This document shows positions 40,179 through 49,575 of a stretch of 64,000 nt of DNA, one piece after another. Every line of letters starts with the position of its first letter. The stretch's first letter is position 1. The DNA is taken from positions 620,001 through 684,000 of the forward strand of contig NZ_CP040709.1 in assembly GCF_005952805.1 (NCBI RefSeq). Reading direction: 5' to 3'. The DNA comes from Inhella inkyongensis (GTDB taxonomy: Bacteria; Pseudomonadota; Gammaproteobacteria; Burkholderiales; Burkholderiaceae_C). The notes under the pieces are model-generated. The model was not told the origin of the DNA and did not search any database. It saw nothing but the letters and a program-made list of their open reading frames with translations. The translations under genes and the position numbers were made by a program.

Positions 40179-40208
40179 TTGACTCTCGCTCTGAAGCTCA
40201 CGCATAAT
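40179..40208 (+). promoter_or_regulatory. spc operon (rplN) promoter
   Basis: TTGACT (40179-40184), 18-base spacer, CATAAT (40203-40208), then GCTAGGCTTCG. It gives rplN and downstream genes their own start after the peroxiredoxin insert. Confidence 0.68.
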
Positions 40209-40219
40209 GCTAGGCTTCG

Positions 40220-40259
40220 CTGACTGAATTCACGCGTGTTCACGCGACGACTCAGTCAG
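40220..40259 (+). other. Leader hairpin at the start of the spc transcript
   Basis: CTGACTGA pairs perfectly with TCAGTCAG, with an inner CGCGTG/CACGCG pairing. It begins about five bases after the expected transcription start and may stabilise the 5' end of the mRNA. Confidence 0.55.
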
Positions 40260-40365
40260 TATCTGCCCTCAACCGCTGAGGTGCCCAAGATGGGCGCCAA
40301 AGCACACGGGCCCAAGACTGACCGCAATGCGCTTTGGCGCGGAGCGGGAAAAGTTGGGAATTGAC

Positions 40366-40734
40366 ATGATCCAAATGCAATCGCGACTCGACGTCGCGGA
40401 CAACACGGGCGCGAAGTCCGTCATGTGCATCAAGGTGCTGGGTGGCTCCAAGCGTCGCTACGCCGGCATCGGTGATGTGATCAAGGTCAGCATCAAAGAA
40501 GCTGCGCCGCGTGGCCGCGTCAAAAAGGGCGAAATCTACAACGCCGTGGTGGTGCGTACTGCCAAGGGCGTGCGTCGCCAAGATGGCTCGCTGGTGAAGT
40601 TCGACGGCAACGCCGCCGTGCTGCTGAATGCCAAGCTGGAGCCGATTGGCACCCGTATCTTTGGCCCGGTCACTCGTGAATTGCGCAGCGAGCGCTTCAT
40701 GAAGATCGTGTCTCTGGCGCCGGAAGTGCTGTAA
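40366..40734 (+). CDS. rplN: 50S ribosomal protein L14
   Basis: 122 aa at the subunit interface. [20 protein letters not shown] is the universal start; ATG 40366 gives exact family length, so the in-frame codons from 40327 are leader. Ends [15 protein letters not shown]. Confidence 0.99.
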   Translation: MIQMQSRLDVADNTGAKSVMCIKVLGGSKRRYAGIGDVIKVSIKEAAPRGRVKKGEIYNAVVVRTAKGVRRQDGSLVKFDGNAAVLLNAKLEPIGTRIFGPVTRELRSERFMKIVSLAPEVL

Positions 40735-40754
40735 AGCGCGGCAAAAGGACAGAC

Positions 40755-41072
40755 ATGAACAAGATTCGTAAAGGCGACCAGGTCATCGTTTTGACCGGCC
40801 GCGACAAGGGCAAGCGCGGCACTGTTGCTGAGCGCGTTGATGCCGAGCGCCTGATCGTTGAGGGTGTGAACGTTGCCAAGAAGCACGTCAAGCCCAACCC
40901 GATGAAGGGCACCACCGGTGGTGTGGTGGACAAGGCTATGCCGATCCATCAATCGAACGTCGCAATCTTCAATGCGGAAACCGGCAAGGCCGACCGCGTG
41001 GGGATCAAGCTGCTGGAAGACGGGAAGAAAGTCCGTGTCTTCAAGAGCAGTGGCGCCGAACTCAAAGTTTGA
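40755..41072 (+). CDS. rplX: 50S ribosomal protein L24
   Basis: 105 aa assembly initiator. KOW motif [19 protein letters not shown] near the N-terminus and [20 protein letters not shown]. Confidence 0.98.
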   Translation: MNKIRKGDQVIVLTGRDKGKRGTVAERVDAERLIVEGVNVAKKHVKPNPMKGTTGGVVDKAMPIHQSNVAIFNAETGKADRVGIKLLEDGKKVRVFKSSGAELKV

Positions 41073-41083
41073 CGAGGTCGCAC

Positions 41084-41623
41084 ATGGCTCGTTTGCAAGC
41101 GTTTTATCGCGAAAAAGTGGTGCCGGCTCTCGTTGAGAAGTTTGGCTACAAGTCCACCATGCAAGCTCCGCGCATCACCAAGATCACCCTGAACATGGGC
41201 GTGAGCGAGGCGGTGGCGGACAAGAAGGTGATGGATCACGCCGTCGGCGACTTGACCAAGATTGCTGGCCAAAAGCCCGTGGTTACCAAGTCGCGCAAGG
41301 CCATCGCGGGTTTCAAGATCCGTGAAGATGTGCCCATCGGCTGCATGGTCACCCTGCGCGGCGCGCAGATGTATGAATTCCTGGATCGCTTCGTGACGAT
41401 CGCGCTGCCTCGCGTGCGCGACTTCCGCGGCATCTCGGGTCGTTCGTTTGACGGCCGCGGCAACTACAACATCGGCGTCAAAGAACAGATCATCTTCCCC
41501 GAAATCGATTACGACAAGGTGGATGCTCTGCGTGGTCTGAACATCAGCATCACGACGACCGCCAAGAGCGACGAGGAAGCCAAGGCCCTTCTGCAGGCCT
41601 TCAAATTCCCGTTCAAGAACTGA
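41084..41623 (+). CDS. rplE: 50S ribosomal protein L5
   Basis: 179 aa, 5S rRNA binding. Motifs [40 protein letters not shown] and [23 protein letters not shown] 41084 fits the family start [31 protein letters not shown] precedes it. Confidence 0.99.
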   Translation: MARLQAFYREKVVPALVEKFGYKSTMQAPRITKITLNMGVSEAVADKKVMDHAVGDLTKIAGQKPVVTKSRKAIAGFKIREDVPIGCMVTLRGAQMYEFLDRFVTIALPRVRDFRGISGRSFDGRGNYNIGVKEQIIFPEIDYDKVDALRGLNISITTTAKSDEEAKALLQAFKFPFKN

Positions 41624-41632
41624 GGCACCAAC

Positions 41633-41938
41633 ATGGCAAAGCTTTCGATCAAGCAGCGCGAAGAGAAGCGCGAAAAGTTGGTGGCCAAGTTCGCCAAGAA
41701 GTACGCCGAGCTGAAGGCCGTCATCAATGACGCCAAGCGTTCGGACGAAGAGCGCTACGCAGCCCGCCTGGAACTGCAGAAGTTGCCCCGCAATGCGAAC
41801 CCGACCCGTCTGCGCAATCGTTGCGAACTGACCGGTCGCGCCCGTGGCACTTTCCGCACCTTCGGCCTGGGCCGCAGCAAGATCCGTGAACTGGCCTTCA
41901 AAGGTGACATCCCCGGTGTCATCAAGGCCAGCTGGTAA
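41633..41938 (+). CDS. rpsN: 30S ribosomal protein S14
   Basis: 101 aa, the long zinc-independent form (no CxxC pairs). [20 protein letters not shown] and [20 protein letters not shown] are diagnostic. Confidence 0.98.
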   Translation: MAKLSIKQREEKREKLVAKFAKKYAELKAVINDAKRSDEERYAARLELQKLPRNANPTRLRNRCELTGRARGTFRTFGLGRSKIRELAFKGDIPGVIKASW

Positions 41939-41962
41939 TCGGCAGGATTTGGAGATTTACCA

Positions 41963-42358
41963 ATGAGCATGAGTGATCCCATCGCCGACATGCTGACTCG
42001 CATTCGTAATGCGCAGTTGGTTGAGAAGTCGAGCGTGAACATGCCCTCCTCCAAACTCAAGGTGGCGATTGCCAAGGTCTTGAAGGATGAGGGTTACATC
42101 GAGAACTTCGTGGTGCGCGGTGAAGCCGCTCGTCCGGAGCTTGAGATTGAATTGAAGTACTACGCCGGTCGTCCGGTGATCGAGCGCATCGAGCGCGTGA
42201 GCCGTCCCGGCCTGCGCATCTACAAGGGCCGCCACGACATCCCGCAAGTGATGAACGGCCTCGGTGTTGCAATCATCACCACGCCCATGGGCGTGATGAC
42301 CGACCGCAAAGCACGTCAAGCCGGTATCGGCGGCGAAGTGCTCTGCTACGTCGCCTAA
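41963..42358 (+). CDS. rpsH: 30S ribosomal protein S8
   Basis: 131 aa central-domain assembly protein; in E. coli also represses the spc mRNA near the L5 gene. [20 protein letters not shown] and [20 protein letters not shown]. Confidence 0.99.
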   Translation: MSMSDPIADMLTRIRNAQLVEKSSVNMPSSKLKVAIAKVLKDEGYIENFVVRGEAARPELEIELKYYAGRPVIERIERVSRPGLRIYKGRHDIPQVMNGLGVAIITTPMGVMTDRKARQAGIGGEVLCYVA

Positions 42359-42375
42359 GCGCTGGAGGTATCGCA

Positions 42376-42909
42376 ATGTCCCGCGTTGGAAAAATGCCGG
42401 TCGCGATCCCGCAAGGCGTGGATGTGACCGTTTCGAATGGCCAAATCAGTGTGAAGGGTGCTATGGGCACCCTGGTGCGTCCCGCGCACGCACTGGTGCA
42501 GGTCAATAGTGAAGCTGGCAAGCTGAGCTTCGCCCCCGCTGACGACAGTGCCGCTGCGAATGCGATGAGCGGTACCGTTCGTGCGCTGGTGGCCAATATG
42601 GTCCACGGCGTGAGCAAGGGTTTTGAGCGCAAGCTGAACCTGGTGGGCGTGGGTTTCCGTGCCCAGGCTCAAGGTCAGAAGCTGAACCTGCAGATCGGTT
42701 TTTCTCACCCGGTGGTGAAGGAAATGCCGGCTGGTATCAAGGTTGAGTGCCCGACCCAGACCGAAATCCTGATCAAGGGCGCTGACCGTCAGGTCGTCGG
42801 CCAGATCGCCGCCGAGGTGCGTGCCTTCCGTCCGCCTGAGCCTTACAAGGGCAAGGGCATCCGTTATTCGGACGAGAAGGTCTCCCTCAAAGAGACCAAG
42901 AAGAAGTAA
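42376..42909 (+). CDS. rplF: 50S ribosomal protein L6
   Basis: 177 aa. [20 protein letters not shown] and the C-terminal [20 protein letters not shown] with [11 protein letters not shown]. Confidence 0.99.
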   Translation: MSRVGKMPVAIPQGVDVTVSNGQISVKGAMGTLVRPAHALVQVNSEAGKLSFAPADDSAAANAMSGTVRALVANMVHGVSKGFERKLNLVGVGFRAQAQGQKLNLQIGFSHPVVKEMPAGIKVECPTQTEILIKGADRQVVGQIAAEVRAFRPPEPYKGKGIRYSDEKVSLKETKKK

Positions 42910-42920
42910 GGAGCCGCAAG

Positions 42921-43280
42921 ATGCTGAACAAGAAAGAACAGCGCCTGCGCCGTGCGCGTCAAACCCGCGTGCGCATTGCGCTCCAAGTCAAGGCTCGCCT
43001 GACGGTCTTCCGTTCCAACCTGCACATCTACGCGAACCTGATTTCCGAAGATGGCAGCAAGGTGCTGGCCTCCGCTTCGACGGCCGAAAAGGGTCTGCGT
43101 ACCGAGCTCAAGGGCAATGGCGGCAACGTCGCTGCAGCCCAGATGGTCGGCAAGATGATCGCCGAGAAGGCCAAGGCAGCGGGCGTCGAGTCCGTCGCCT
43201 TCGACCGTGCGGGCTATGCCTACCACGGCCGTATCAAGGCCTTGGCTGATGCCGCGCGTGAAGCCGGTCTGAAGTTCTAA
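42921..43280 (+). CDS. rplR: 50S ribosomal protein L18
   Basis: 119 aa, 5S rRNA binding. [39 protein letters not shown] and [20 protein letters not shown]. Confidence 0.98.
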   Translation: MLNKKEQRLRRARQTRVRIALQVKARLTVFRSNLHIYANLISEDGSKVLASASTAEKGLRTELKGNGGNVAAAQMVGKMIAEKAKAAGVESVAFDRAGYAYHGRIKALADAAREAGLKF

Positions 43281-43299
43281 GCATTCGGGAGCATAGGAA

Positions 43300-43818
43300 A
43301 TGGCAAAGTTTCAACCCCGCGTGCAGGAAGATGGTCGCGACGACGGTCTGCGCGAGAAGATGATTGCGGTGAACCGCGTCACCAAAGTGGTGAAGGGCGG
43401 TCGCATTCTGGGTTTCGCTGCGTTGACCGTGGTTGGTGACGGCGATGGCCGTATCGGCATGGGCAAGGGCAAGGCGCGTGAAGTGCCGGTGGCCGTGCAA
43501 AAGGCCATGGAGTCGGCTCGCCGCAACATGGTCAAGGTCAGCCTGCGCAACGGCTCGGTTCATCACAACGTGATCGGTGAGCACGGTGCTTCCCGCGTCA
43601 TGCTGGCTCCGGCTCCTGCCGGTACCGGCGTGATCGCTGGCGGCCCGATGCGTGCCGTGTTCGAAGTGATGGGCGTGACCGATATCGTGAGCAAGAGCCA
43701 CGGTTCGACCAACCCCTACAACATGGTCCGTGCGACGCTGGATGCGCTGAAGCGCTCGAGCACGCCGGCCGAGGTCGCCGCCAAGCGCGGCAAGACCGTC
43801 GAAGAGTTGTTCAACTAA
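43300..43818 (+). CDS. rpsE: 30S ribosomal protein S5
   Basis: 172 aa; fidelity and mRNA entry. [20 protein letters not shown] and [20 protein letters not shown] with the classic [16 protein letters not shown] loop (here [17 protein letters not shown]). Confidence 0.99.
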   Translation: MAKFQPRVQEDGRDDGLREKMIAVNRVTKVVKGGRILGFAALTVVGDGDGRIGMGKGKAREVPVAVQKAMESARRNMVKVSLRNGSVHHNVIGEHGASRVMLAPAPAGTGVIAGGPMRAVFEVMGVTDIVSKSHGSTNPYNMVRATLDALKRSSTPAEVAAKRGKTVEELFN

Positions 43819-43838
43819 TCGGCGGCGCTGGAGGACCT

Positions 43839-44021
43839 ATGTCTGAAAAGAAAACCGTGACGGTGAAGCTGGTTCGCAGCGTGGCCGGGACCCGTGAGTC
43901 GCATCGCGCGACCGTTCGTGGTCTGGGCCTGCGCAAGCTGAATAGCCAGAGCACCCTGGAAGACACCCCCGCAGTGCGCGGCATGATCACCAAGGTCGCG
44001 TACCTGGTGCAAGTGCTCTGA
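43839..44021 (+). CDS. rpmD: 50S ribosomal protein L30
   Basis: 60 aa. [40 protein letters not shown]. Followed after 10 bp by rplO. Confidence 0.98.
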   Translation: MSEKKTVTVKLVRSVAGTRESHRATVRGLGLRKLNSQSTLEDTPAVRGMITKVAYLVQVL

Positions 44022-44031
44022 GGAACTGACG

Positions 44032-44463
44032 ATGGAACTGAATAACATCAAGCCCGCCTCGGGCGCCAAGCACGCCAAGCGTCGCGTTGGTCGTGGCATC
44101 GGCTCCGGTCTGGGCAAGACGGCCGGTCGTGGTCACAAGGGTCAGAAGTCGCGTGCTGGTGGCTTCCACAAGGTCGGCTTCGAGGGCGGTCAGATGCCCC
44201 TGCAGCGTCGCCTGCCCAAGCGTGGCTTCAAGTCGGTTGCTTTGAAGTTCGCTGCCGAAGTGACCCTGAGCGATCTGCAGCGCATCGGCGCCGAAGAGAT
44301 CGATCTGTTGGTTCTGAAGGCTGCTGGCTTTGTTGGCGAACTGATCAAGAACGTCAAGGTCATCAAGTCGGGCGAGCTGTCGCGCAAAGTGGTGCTGAAG
44401 GGCATCGGCGCAACGGCTGGTGCAAAGGCCGCCATCGAGGCTGCCGGCGGCCAGGTCGCCTGA
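44032..44463 (+). CDS. rplO: 50S ribosomal protein L15
   Basis: 143 aa late-assembly protein. [40 protein letters not shown]. Confidence 0.99.
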   Translation: MELNNIKPASGAKHAKRRVGRGIGSGLGKTAGRGHKGQKSRAGGFHKVGFEGGQMPLQRRLPKRGFKSVALKFAAEVTLSDLQRIGAEEIDLLVLKAAGFVGELIKNVKVIKSGELSRKVVLKGIGATAGAKAAIEAAGGQVA

Positions 44464-44487
44464 CAGCAGTCCTGAACGCGAGGTCTC

Positions 44488-45798
44488 GTGGCATCCAACG
44501 CGCAACAGCTGGCACGTAGCGGTCGCTTCGGCGACCTGCAGCGGCGGCTCGTCTTCCTGATCCTGGCTTTGGTGGTGTATCGCATTGGTGCGCACATCCC
44601 GGTGCCGGGTATTGATCCGCTTCAGCTTCAACAGCTGTTCAAGGGTCAACAGGGCGGCATCCTGAGCCTGTTCAACATGTTCTCGGGGGGCGCGTTGTCG
44701 CGTTTCGCCGTGCTCGCGTTGGGCATCACGCCGTACATCTCGGCCTCCATCGTCATTCAGCTCATGACGCATGTGATGCCGGCGCTGGAGGCTTTGAAGA
44801 AGGAAGGCGAAGCGGGTCGCCGCAAGATTACGCAGTACACCCGCTATGCCACGCTGGGGCTGGCTTTGTTCCAAGGTATCAGCATTGCGCTGGCTCTGGA
44901 GTCGTCGCCTGGCTTGGTTTTGAGCCCTGGTTTTGGCTTCCGTTTGACGGCGGTGAGCAGCCTGGTGGCCGGCACCATGTTCCTGATGTGGCTGGGTGAG
45001 CAGATCACCGAGCGTGGTTTGGGCAACGGCATTTCGATCCTGATCTTCGCGGGTATCGCGGCCGGCTTGCCGGGCGCCTTCGGTCAGATGCTTGAGCTGG
45101 TTCGCACCGGTTCTATGCACCCCGCTTCGGCGCTGTTCATCAGTGTGATCGTGGTGCTGGTGACTTGGGGCGTGGTCTTTGTTGAGCGTGGCCAGCGCAA
45201 GATCTTGGTGAATTACGCCAAGCGTCAGGTTGGCAACAAGGTTTATGGTGGCCAGTCGTCGCACCTGCCCTTGAAGCTCAACATGAGCGGTGTGATTCCT
45301 CCGATCTTTGCGTCGTCCATCATCTTGTTGCCGGCAACGGTGGTGAGCTGGGTCTCGACGGGCGATAGCCTGCGTTGGTTGAAGGACATGGCCGATGCGC
45401 TGCGTCCCGGCGAGCCCGTGTATGTGCTGCTGTATGGCGCCGCCATCGTGTTCTTCTGCTTCTTCTACACGGCCCTTGTTTTCAACAGCCGTGAGACCGC
45501 AGACAACTTGAAGAAGAGCGGCGCCTTCGTGCCCGGTATTCGACCCGGTGAGCAGACGGCGAAGCACATCGACAAGATTCTTGGTCGCTTGACGCTGGCC
45601 GGCGCGGTGTACATCACGGCGGTCTGTTTGCTGCCTGAGTTCCTGATGTTGAAGTACAGCAATTTGTTCTACTTCGGCGGGACGTCCTTGTTGATCATCG
45701 TGGTCGTCACGATGGACTTCTGGGCCCAGGTGCAGTCTTACGTGATGAGTCAGCAGTACGAGTCGCTGCTGAAGAAGGCGAATTTCAAGGCGAACTAA
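44488..45798 (+). CDS. secY: Preprotein translocase subunit SecY
   Basis: 436 aa channel subunit with about ten membrane helices. Landmarks: [16 protein letters not shown] (TM1), [20 protein letters not shown] (plug and TM2), [18 protein letters not shown] (TM4), [18 protein letters not shown] (TM7), and [18 protein letters not shown] in the cytosolic C5 loop contacting SecA and ribosome. Starts at GTG 44488 with GCGAGGTCTC upstream. Confidence 0.98.
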   Translation: MASNAQQLARSGRFGDLQRRLVFLILALVVYRIGAHIPVPGIDPLQLQQLFKGQQGGILSLFNMFSGGALSRFAVLALGITPYISASIVIQLMTHVMPALEALKKEGEAGRRKITQYTRYATLGLALFQGISIALALESSPGLVLSPGFGFRLTAVSSLVAGTMFLMWLGEQITERGLGNGISILIFAGIAAGLPGAFGQMLELVRTGSMHPASALFISVIVVLVTWGVVFVERGQRKILVNYAKRQVGNKVYGGQSSHLPLKLNMSGVIPPIFASSIILLPATVVSWVSTGDSLRWLKDMADALRPGEPVYVLLYGAAIVFFCFFYTALVFNSRETADNLKKSGAFVPGIRPGEQTAKHIDKILGRLTLAGAVYITAVCLLPEFLMLKYSNLFYFGGTSLLIIVVVTMDFWAQVQSYVMSQQYESLLKKANFKAN

Positions 45799-45833
45799 TT
45801 CGTTGGTTTGCCAGTGCAAGTGTTAGTAAAGGC

Positions 45834-46052
45834 ATGGCCAAAGACGACAGCATTCAGATGCAGGGTGAGATCCTAGAGAACTTACCCAACGCGACGTTTC
45901 GCGTGAAGCTGGAGAATGGACATGTAGTCCTTGGTCATATTTCGGGAAAGATGCGGATGCACTACATCCGCATTCTTCCCGGGGACAGGGTCACCGTTGA
46001 GTTGACCCCGTACGATTTGAGTCGTGCTCGCATCGTATTCCGGGCGAAGTGA
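45834..46052 (+). CDS. infA: Translation initiation factor IF-1
   Basis: 72-aa OB-fold protein binding the ribosomal A site during initiation. [40 protein letters not shown] and [11 protein letters not shown] are diagnostic. Lies between secY and rpmJ. Confidence 0.98.
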   Translation: MAKDDSIQMQGEILENLPNATFRVKLENGHVVLGHISGKMRMHYIRILPGDRVTVELTPYDLSRARIVFRAK

Positions 46053-46112
46053 GCGAGAAACAAACCCGGGATGACGCTGTCAAAGCGCATTTAGAAGGTC
46101 TAGGAGCAGAAC

Positions 46113-46226
46113 ATGAAGGTTTCGGCATCGGTCAAGCAGATGTGCCGCAATTGCAAGATCATCCGTCGCAAGGGCGTGGTGCGCGTGATCTGCACGGATC
46201 CGCGTCACAAGCAGCGTCAGGGCTGA
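46113..46226 (+). CDS. rpmJ: 50S ribosomal protein L36
   Basis: 37 aa. [20 protein letters not shown] then [17 protein letters not shown]: the zinc-binding C-x2-C-x12-C-x4-H set is complete. AGGAGCAGAAC precedes the ATG. An overlapping ORF in another frame is a shadow. Confidence 0.98.
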   Translation: MKVSASVKQMCRNCKIIRRKGVVRVICTDPRHKQRQG

Positions 46227-46261
46227 TAGAGCGCCCTACGGAAGAGAACTAGAGGTATCCC

Positions 46262-46627
46262 ATGGCACGTATTGCTGGTATCAACATCCCGCCCCAGAAG
46301 CACACCGAAATCGGTCTGACTTCCATCTATGGCATCGGCCGCACCACGGCGCAGAAGATCTGCACCGCTTGTGGCGTCCCGTTCGACAAGAAGGTCAAGG
46401 ACCTGAACGACGGCGAACTTGAGAAGATCCGTGATGAGATCTCCAAGATGACCATCGAGGGTGACCTGCGTCGGGAGATGTCGATCAACATCAAGCGCTT
46501 GATGGATCTGGGCTGCTATCGCGGCTTCCGTCATCGCCGTGGTCTTCCGATGCGCGGTCAGCGCACCCGCACCAACGCCCGCACCCGCAAGGGTCCGAAG
46601 CGTTCGGCGGCGACCGGTAAGAAGTAA
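46262..46627 (+). CDS. rpsM: 30S ribosomal protein S13
   Basis: 121 aa, 30S head. [40 protein letters not shown] and [16 protein letters not shown]. Confidence 0.99.
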   Translation: MARIAGINIPPQKHTEIGLTSIYGIGRTTAQKICTACGVPFDKKVKDLNDGELEKIRDEISKMTIEGDLRREMSINIKRLMDLGCYRGFRHRRGLPMRGQRTRTNARTRKGPKRSAATGKK

Positions 46628-46654
46628 TCGCGGCTGCAAAGAAGAAAGAGCACT

Positions 46655-47059
46655 ATGGCTAAGGCACCGAGCAACAACGCCGCCCAGCGCGTGCGCAAGA
46701 AAGTCCGCAAGAATGTTGCGGACGGCATCGCCCACGTTCACGCGTCGTTCAACAACACCATCATCACCATCACCGACCGTCAAGGCGGCGCCCTGAGCTG
46801 GGCTTCGTCGGGTGGCCAGGGCTTCAAGGGTTCGCGCAAGTCGACCCCGTTTGCAGCCCAGGTGGCAGCCGAGGTGGCGGGCCGTGCGGCCCAAGAGCAG
46901 GGCATCAAGAACCTGGACGTCAAGATCAAGGGCCCAGGCCCGGGTCGTGAGTCTTCGGTGCGCGCTCTGGCCGCTCTGGGCATCCGCATCGCTTCGATCT
47001 CTGACGTGACGCCGGTGCCGCACAACGGCTGCCGTCCGCAGAAGCGTCGTCGCATCTGA
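46655..47059 (+). CDS. rpsK: 30S ribosomal protein S11
   Basis: 134 aa platform protein. [40 protein letters not shown] and [16 protein letters not shown]. Confidence 0.99.
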   Translation: MAKAPSNNAAQRVRKKVRKNVADGIAHVHASFNNTIITITDRQGGALSWASSGGQGFKGSRKSTPFAAQVAAEVAGRAAQEQGIKNLDVKIKGPGPGRESSVRALAALGIRIASISDVTPVPHNGCRPQKRRRI

Positions 47060-47257
47060 GGCACGCCTCTAGAAGAAATTGAGAAAGCTTGCGCGATAAT
47101 CGCGGGCTTTCCAAAGCCGGTGGCCGCCTGTCTGGGCGGCGCCGGCGCTTTTCGTTGGTCCAACAGACCACAAGACCACCGTCTGAGCGTTTCGAACAAC
47201 ACCCGCCAGACTCGCGTCAGCGCGCCGCGCCGACGTTAGATTGAAGAAGGACTCAAA
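47060..47257 (+). promoter_or_regulatory. rpsK-rpsD intergenic leader
   Basis: 198 bp. GATAAT at 47095-47100 followed by CGCGGGCTTTCC repeats the pattern seen after other -10 boxes here, but no matching -35 box is at the right distance. A GC-rich hairpin near 47120-47150 follows. It may hold an internal promoter or S4 autoregulatory site. Confidence 0.4.
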
Positions 47258-47881
47258 GTGGCACGTTATCTCGGCCCCAAGGCCAAGCTTTCCCGCCGTG
47301 AAGGCACCGACTTGTTCCTGAAGAGCGCCCGCCGCGCCATCAGCGACAAGTGCAAGTTCGACAGCAAGCCGGGCCAGCATGGCCGCACCTCCGGCCAGCG
47401 CACTAGCGACTTCGGTCTGCAGCTGCGTGAAAAGCAGAAGGTCAAGCGCATGTATGGCGTGCTGGAGCGTCAGTTCCGCCGCTACTTCGCTGAAGCCGAG
47501 CGCCGCAAGGGTTCGACCGGCGTGAACCTGCTGACGCTGCTCGAGTCGCGTCTGGACAATGTGGTCTATCGCATGGGCTTTGGCTCCACGCGTGCCGAGG
47601 CCCGCCAGATGGTTTCGCACAAGAGCATCACCGTGAACGGCCAGACCGTGAACATCGCCTCTTACATGGTCAAGGTCGGTGACGTGGTTGCCGTGCGTGA
47701 AAAGGCCAAGAAGCAGCTGCGCATCGTGGATTCGCTGAAGTTGGCCGAGTCGATCGGTTTCCCGGCCTGGGTTCAGATCGACACCACGAAGATGGAAGGT
47801 GTTTTCAAGAAGACGCCGGATCGTGATGAGTTCGGTGCCGACATCAACGAATCGTTGATCGTCGAGTTGTACTCGCGTTGA
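47258..47881 (+). CDS. rpsD: 30S ribosomal protein S4
   Basis: 207 aa; nucleates 30S assembly and in E. coli represses the alpha operon. Starts at GTG 47258 with GAAGAAGGAC upstream: [20 protein letters not shown]. The S4 RNA-binding domain contains [20 protein letters not shown] and [20 protein letters not shown]. The N-terminal zinc Cys found in some S4 is absent. Confidence 0.98.
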   Translation: MARYLGPKAKLSRREGTDLFLKSARRAISDKCKFDSKPGQHGRTSGQRTSDFGLQLREKQKVKRMYGVLERQFRRYFAEAERRKGSTGVNLLTLLESRLDNVVYRMGFGSTRAEARQMVSHKSITVNGQTVNIASYMVKVGDVVAVREKAKKQLRIVDSLKLAESIGFPAWVQIDTTKMEGVFKKTPDRDEFGADINESLIVELYSR

Positions 47882-48015
47882 TTGCCCGCTGGGACGGGGC
47901 GGTGTCACAGACGTGTGGCGCAGCTCCTCCCAACGTCCCCGCCGTGTCGCGTGTTGCGGCGCGGTTGGTCCATCAGCTCCCGGTGGTGCACCCGGAAGCA
48001 TGAAAGAAAGAGCCC

Positions 48016-49005
48016 ATGCAAACGAATTTGCTCAAACCCAAGTCGATCAACGTCGAGCCCCTGGGCGGTCATCGCGCCAAGGTGACGCTGGAGCCTTTCG
48101 AGCGTGGCTACGGGCACACGCTGGGCAACGCGCTGCGTCGCGTGCTGTTGTCGTCGATGGTGGGTTATGCACCGACGGAAGTGACCATCGCCGGCGTGCT
48201 GCACGAGTACTCGACGGTGGACGGTGTGCAAGAAGACGTGGTCGGCATCATGCTGAACCTCAAGGGTGTGACCTTCCGTCTGCATAACCGCGAAGAAGTC
48301 ACCCTGATCCTGCGCAAGGAAGGCGAAGGCCCCGTCACCGCTGCGGACATCCAGACCCCGCACGATGTTGAGATCATCAACCCCGAGCAAGTGATTTGCC
48401 ATCTGGCCCAAGGCGGCAAGATCGACATGCAGATCAAGGTGGAGAAGGGCCGCGGCTACGTGCCGGGCAACCTGCGCCGCTTTGGTGATGAGTCGACCAA
48501 GGCCATCGGTCGCATCGTCCTGGATGCCTCTTTCTCGCCGCTCAAGCGCGTCAGCTATGCAGTTGAGAACGCTCGCGTTGAGCAGCGTACCGACCTCGAC
48601 AAGCTGGTGATGGAGATCGAGACCAACGGCGCCATTTCGCCCGAGGAAGCCATCCGTGCTTCGGCCAAGATCTTGGTTGAGCAACTGGCTGCCTTCGCTC
48701 AGTTGCAAGGTACCGACTTGGTCGATGCCTTCGACCAGCCGGCGCAGCGCTCGGCCTCGTTCGATCCGATCTTGCTGCGTCCGGTTGATGAGCTCGAGTT
48801 GACGGTGCGTTCGGCCAACTGCCTGAAGGCCGAGAACATCTATTACATCGGTGATCTGATCCAGCGCACCGAGACCGAGCTGCTGAAGACCCCGAACCTG
48901 GGTCGCAAGTCGCTCAATGAGATCAAGGAAGTCTTGGCTTCCCGTGGTCTGACTCTGGGCTCGCGCCTGGAGAACTGGCCGCCTGTCGGCCTGGACAAGC
49001 GTTAA
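48016..49005 (+). CDS. rpoA: DNA-directed RNA polymerase subunit alpha
   Basis: 329 aa. The N-terminal dimer domain has [20 protein letters not shown] and [18 protein letters not shown]; the C-terminal domain [20 protein letters not shown] through [20 protein letters not shown] contacts UP elements and activators. Located between rpsD and rplQ as usual. Confidence 0.99.
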   Translation: MQTNLLKPKSINVEPLGGHRAKVTLEPFERGYGHTLGNALRRVLLSSMVGYAPTEVTIAGVLHEYSTVDGVQEDVVGIMLNLKGVTFRLHNREEVTLILRKEGEGPVTAADIQTPHDVEIINPEQVICHLAQGGKIDMQIKVEKGRGYVPGNLRRFGDESTKAIGRIVLDASFSPLKRVSYAVENARVEQRTDLDKLVMEIETNGAISPEEAIRASAKILVEQLAAFAQLQGTDLVDAFDQPAQRSASFDPILLRPVDELELTVRSANCLKAENIYYIGDLIQRTETELLKTPNLGRKSLNEIKEVLASRGLTLGSRLENWPPVGLDKR

Positions 49006-49012
49006 TTGAATC

Positions 49013-49075
49013 GGGGGCTGAGGTTTTTTCAGTAGCCCCCAAGGTGCCTCCGCCAGTACCTGATCCGGCTGGCGG
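49013..49075 (+). other. Two hairpins between rpoA and rplQ
   Basis: GGGGGCT (49013-49019) pairs with AGCCCCC (49034-49040) around a loop containing six T, and CCGCCAG pairs with CTGGCGG (49050-49056, 49069-49075). Neither ends in a T-run, so they look like processing or stability structures, not terminators. Confidence 0.5.
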
Positions 49076-49104
49076 TATTAAACAGATAGGAAAGGACAAG
49101 CACC

Positions 49105-49494
49105 ATGCGTCACCGTAACGGCCTGCGTAAGCTCAACCGTACCAGCGAACACCGTGCAGCCATGCTTCGCAATATGTGCGTTTCGCTGCTGCGCCACGAA
49201 GCCATCAAGACCACCGTGCCCAAGGCCAAGGAACTGCGTCGCGTCGTCGAGCCGCTGATCACCCTGGCCAAGGAAGCCACGGTAGCCAATCGCCGCTTGG
49301 CTTTTGCTCGTTTGCGCGATCGTGAAATCGTCACCAAGCTCTTCAATGAGCTGGGCCCGCGTTTCCAGACCCGTCCGGGCGGCTATACCCGCATCTTGAA
49401 GATGGGTTTCCGCGTTGGCGACAATGCGCCGATGGCTTTTGTCGAGTTGGTCGATCGGCCGGCTGCGGCTGAAGCGGTTGAGGCTGCAGAATAA
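49105..49494 (+). CDS. rplQ: 50S ribosomal protein L17
   Basis: 129 aa exit-tunnel protein. [40 protein letters not shown] and [20 protein letters not shown]. Last gene of the ribosomal superoperon; a terminator follows. Confidence 0.99.
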   Translation: MRHRNGLRKLNRTSEHRAAMLRNMCVSLLRHEAIKTTVPKAKELRRVVEPLITLAKEATVANRRLAFARLRDREIVTKLFNELGPRFQTRPGGYTRILKMGFRVGDNAPMAFVELVDRPAAAEAVEAAE

Positions 49495-49528
49495 GGCGGA
49501 CCGGCTACTGGCCGGAATGTTCGGAGAA

Positions 49529-49556
49529 AGGGTCGGCTTTGCCGGCCCTTTTTTTT
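49529..49556 (+). terminator. Intrinsic terminator after rplQ
   Basis: AGGGTCGGC-TTT-GCCGGCCCT, nine pairs including one G-T, then a T-run of eight. It ends the alpha operon 20 bp before dsbD. Confidence 0.92.
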
Positions 49557-49575
49557 GCTCAGTTCGAGGGTGTTG

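Noticed and set aside
46049..46252. 67-codon ORF overlapping rpmJ
   Set aside because: Out of frame with the perfectly conserved L36 protein; no independent support.
47079..47100. TTGAGA...GATAAT as a full promoter before rpsD
   Set aside because: Spacer is only 10 bases, too short for sigma-70; kept only as a -10-like element.
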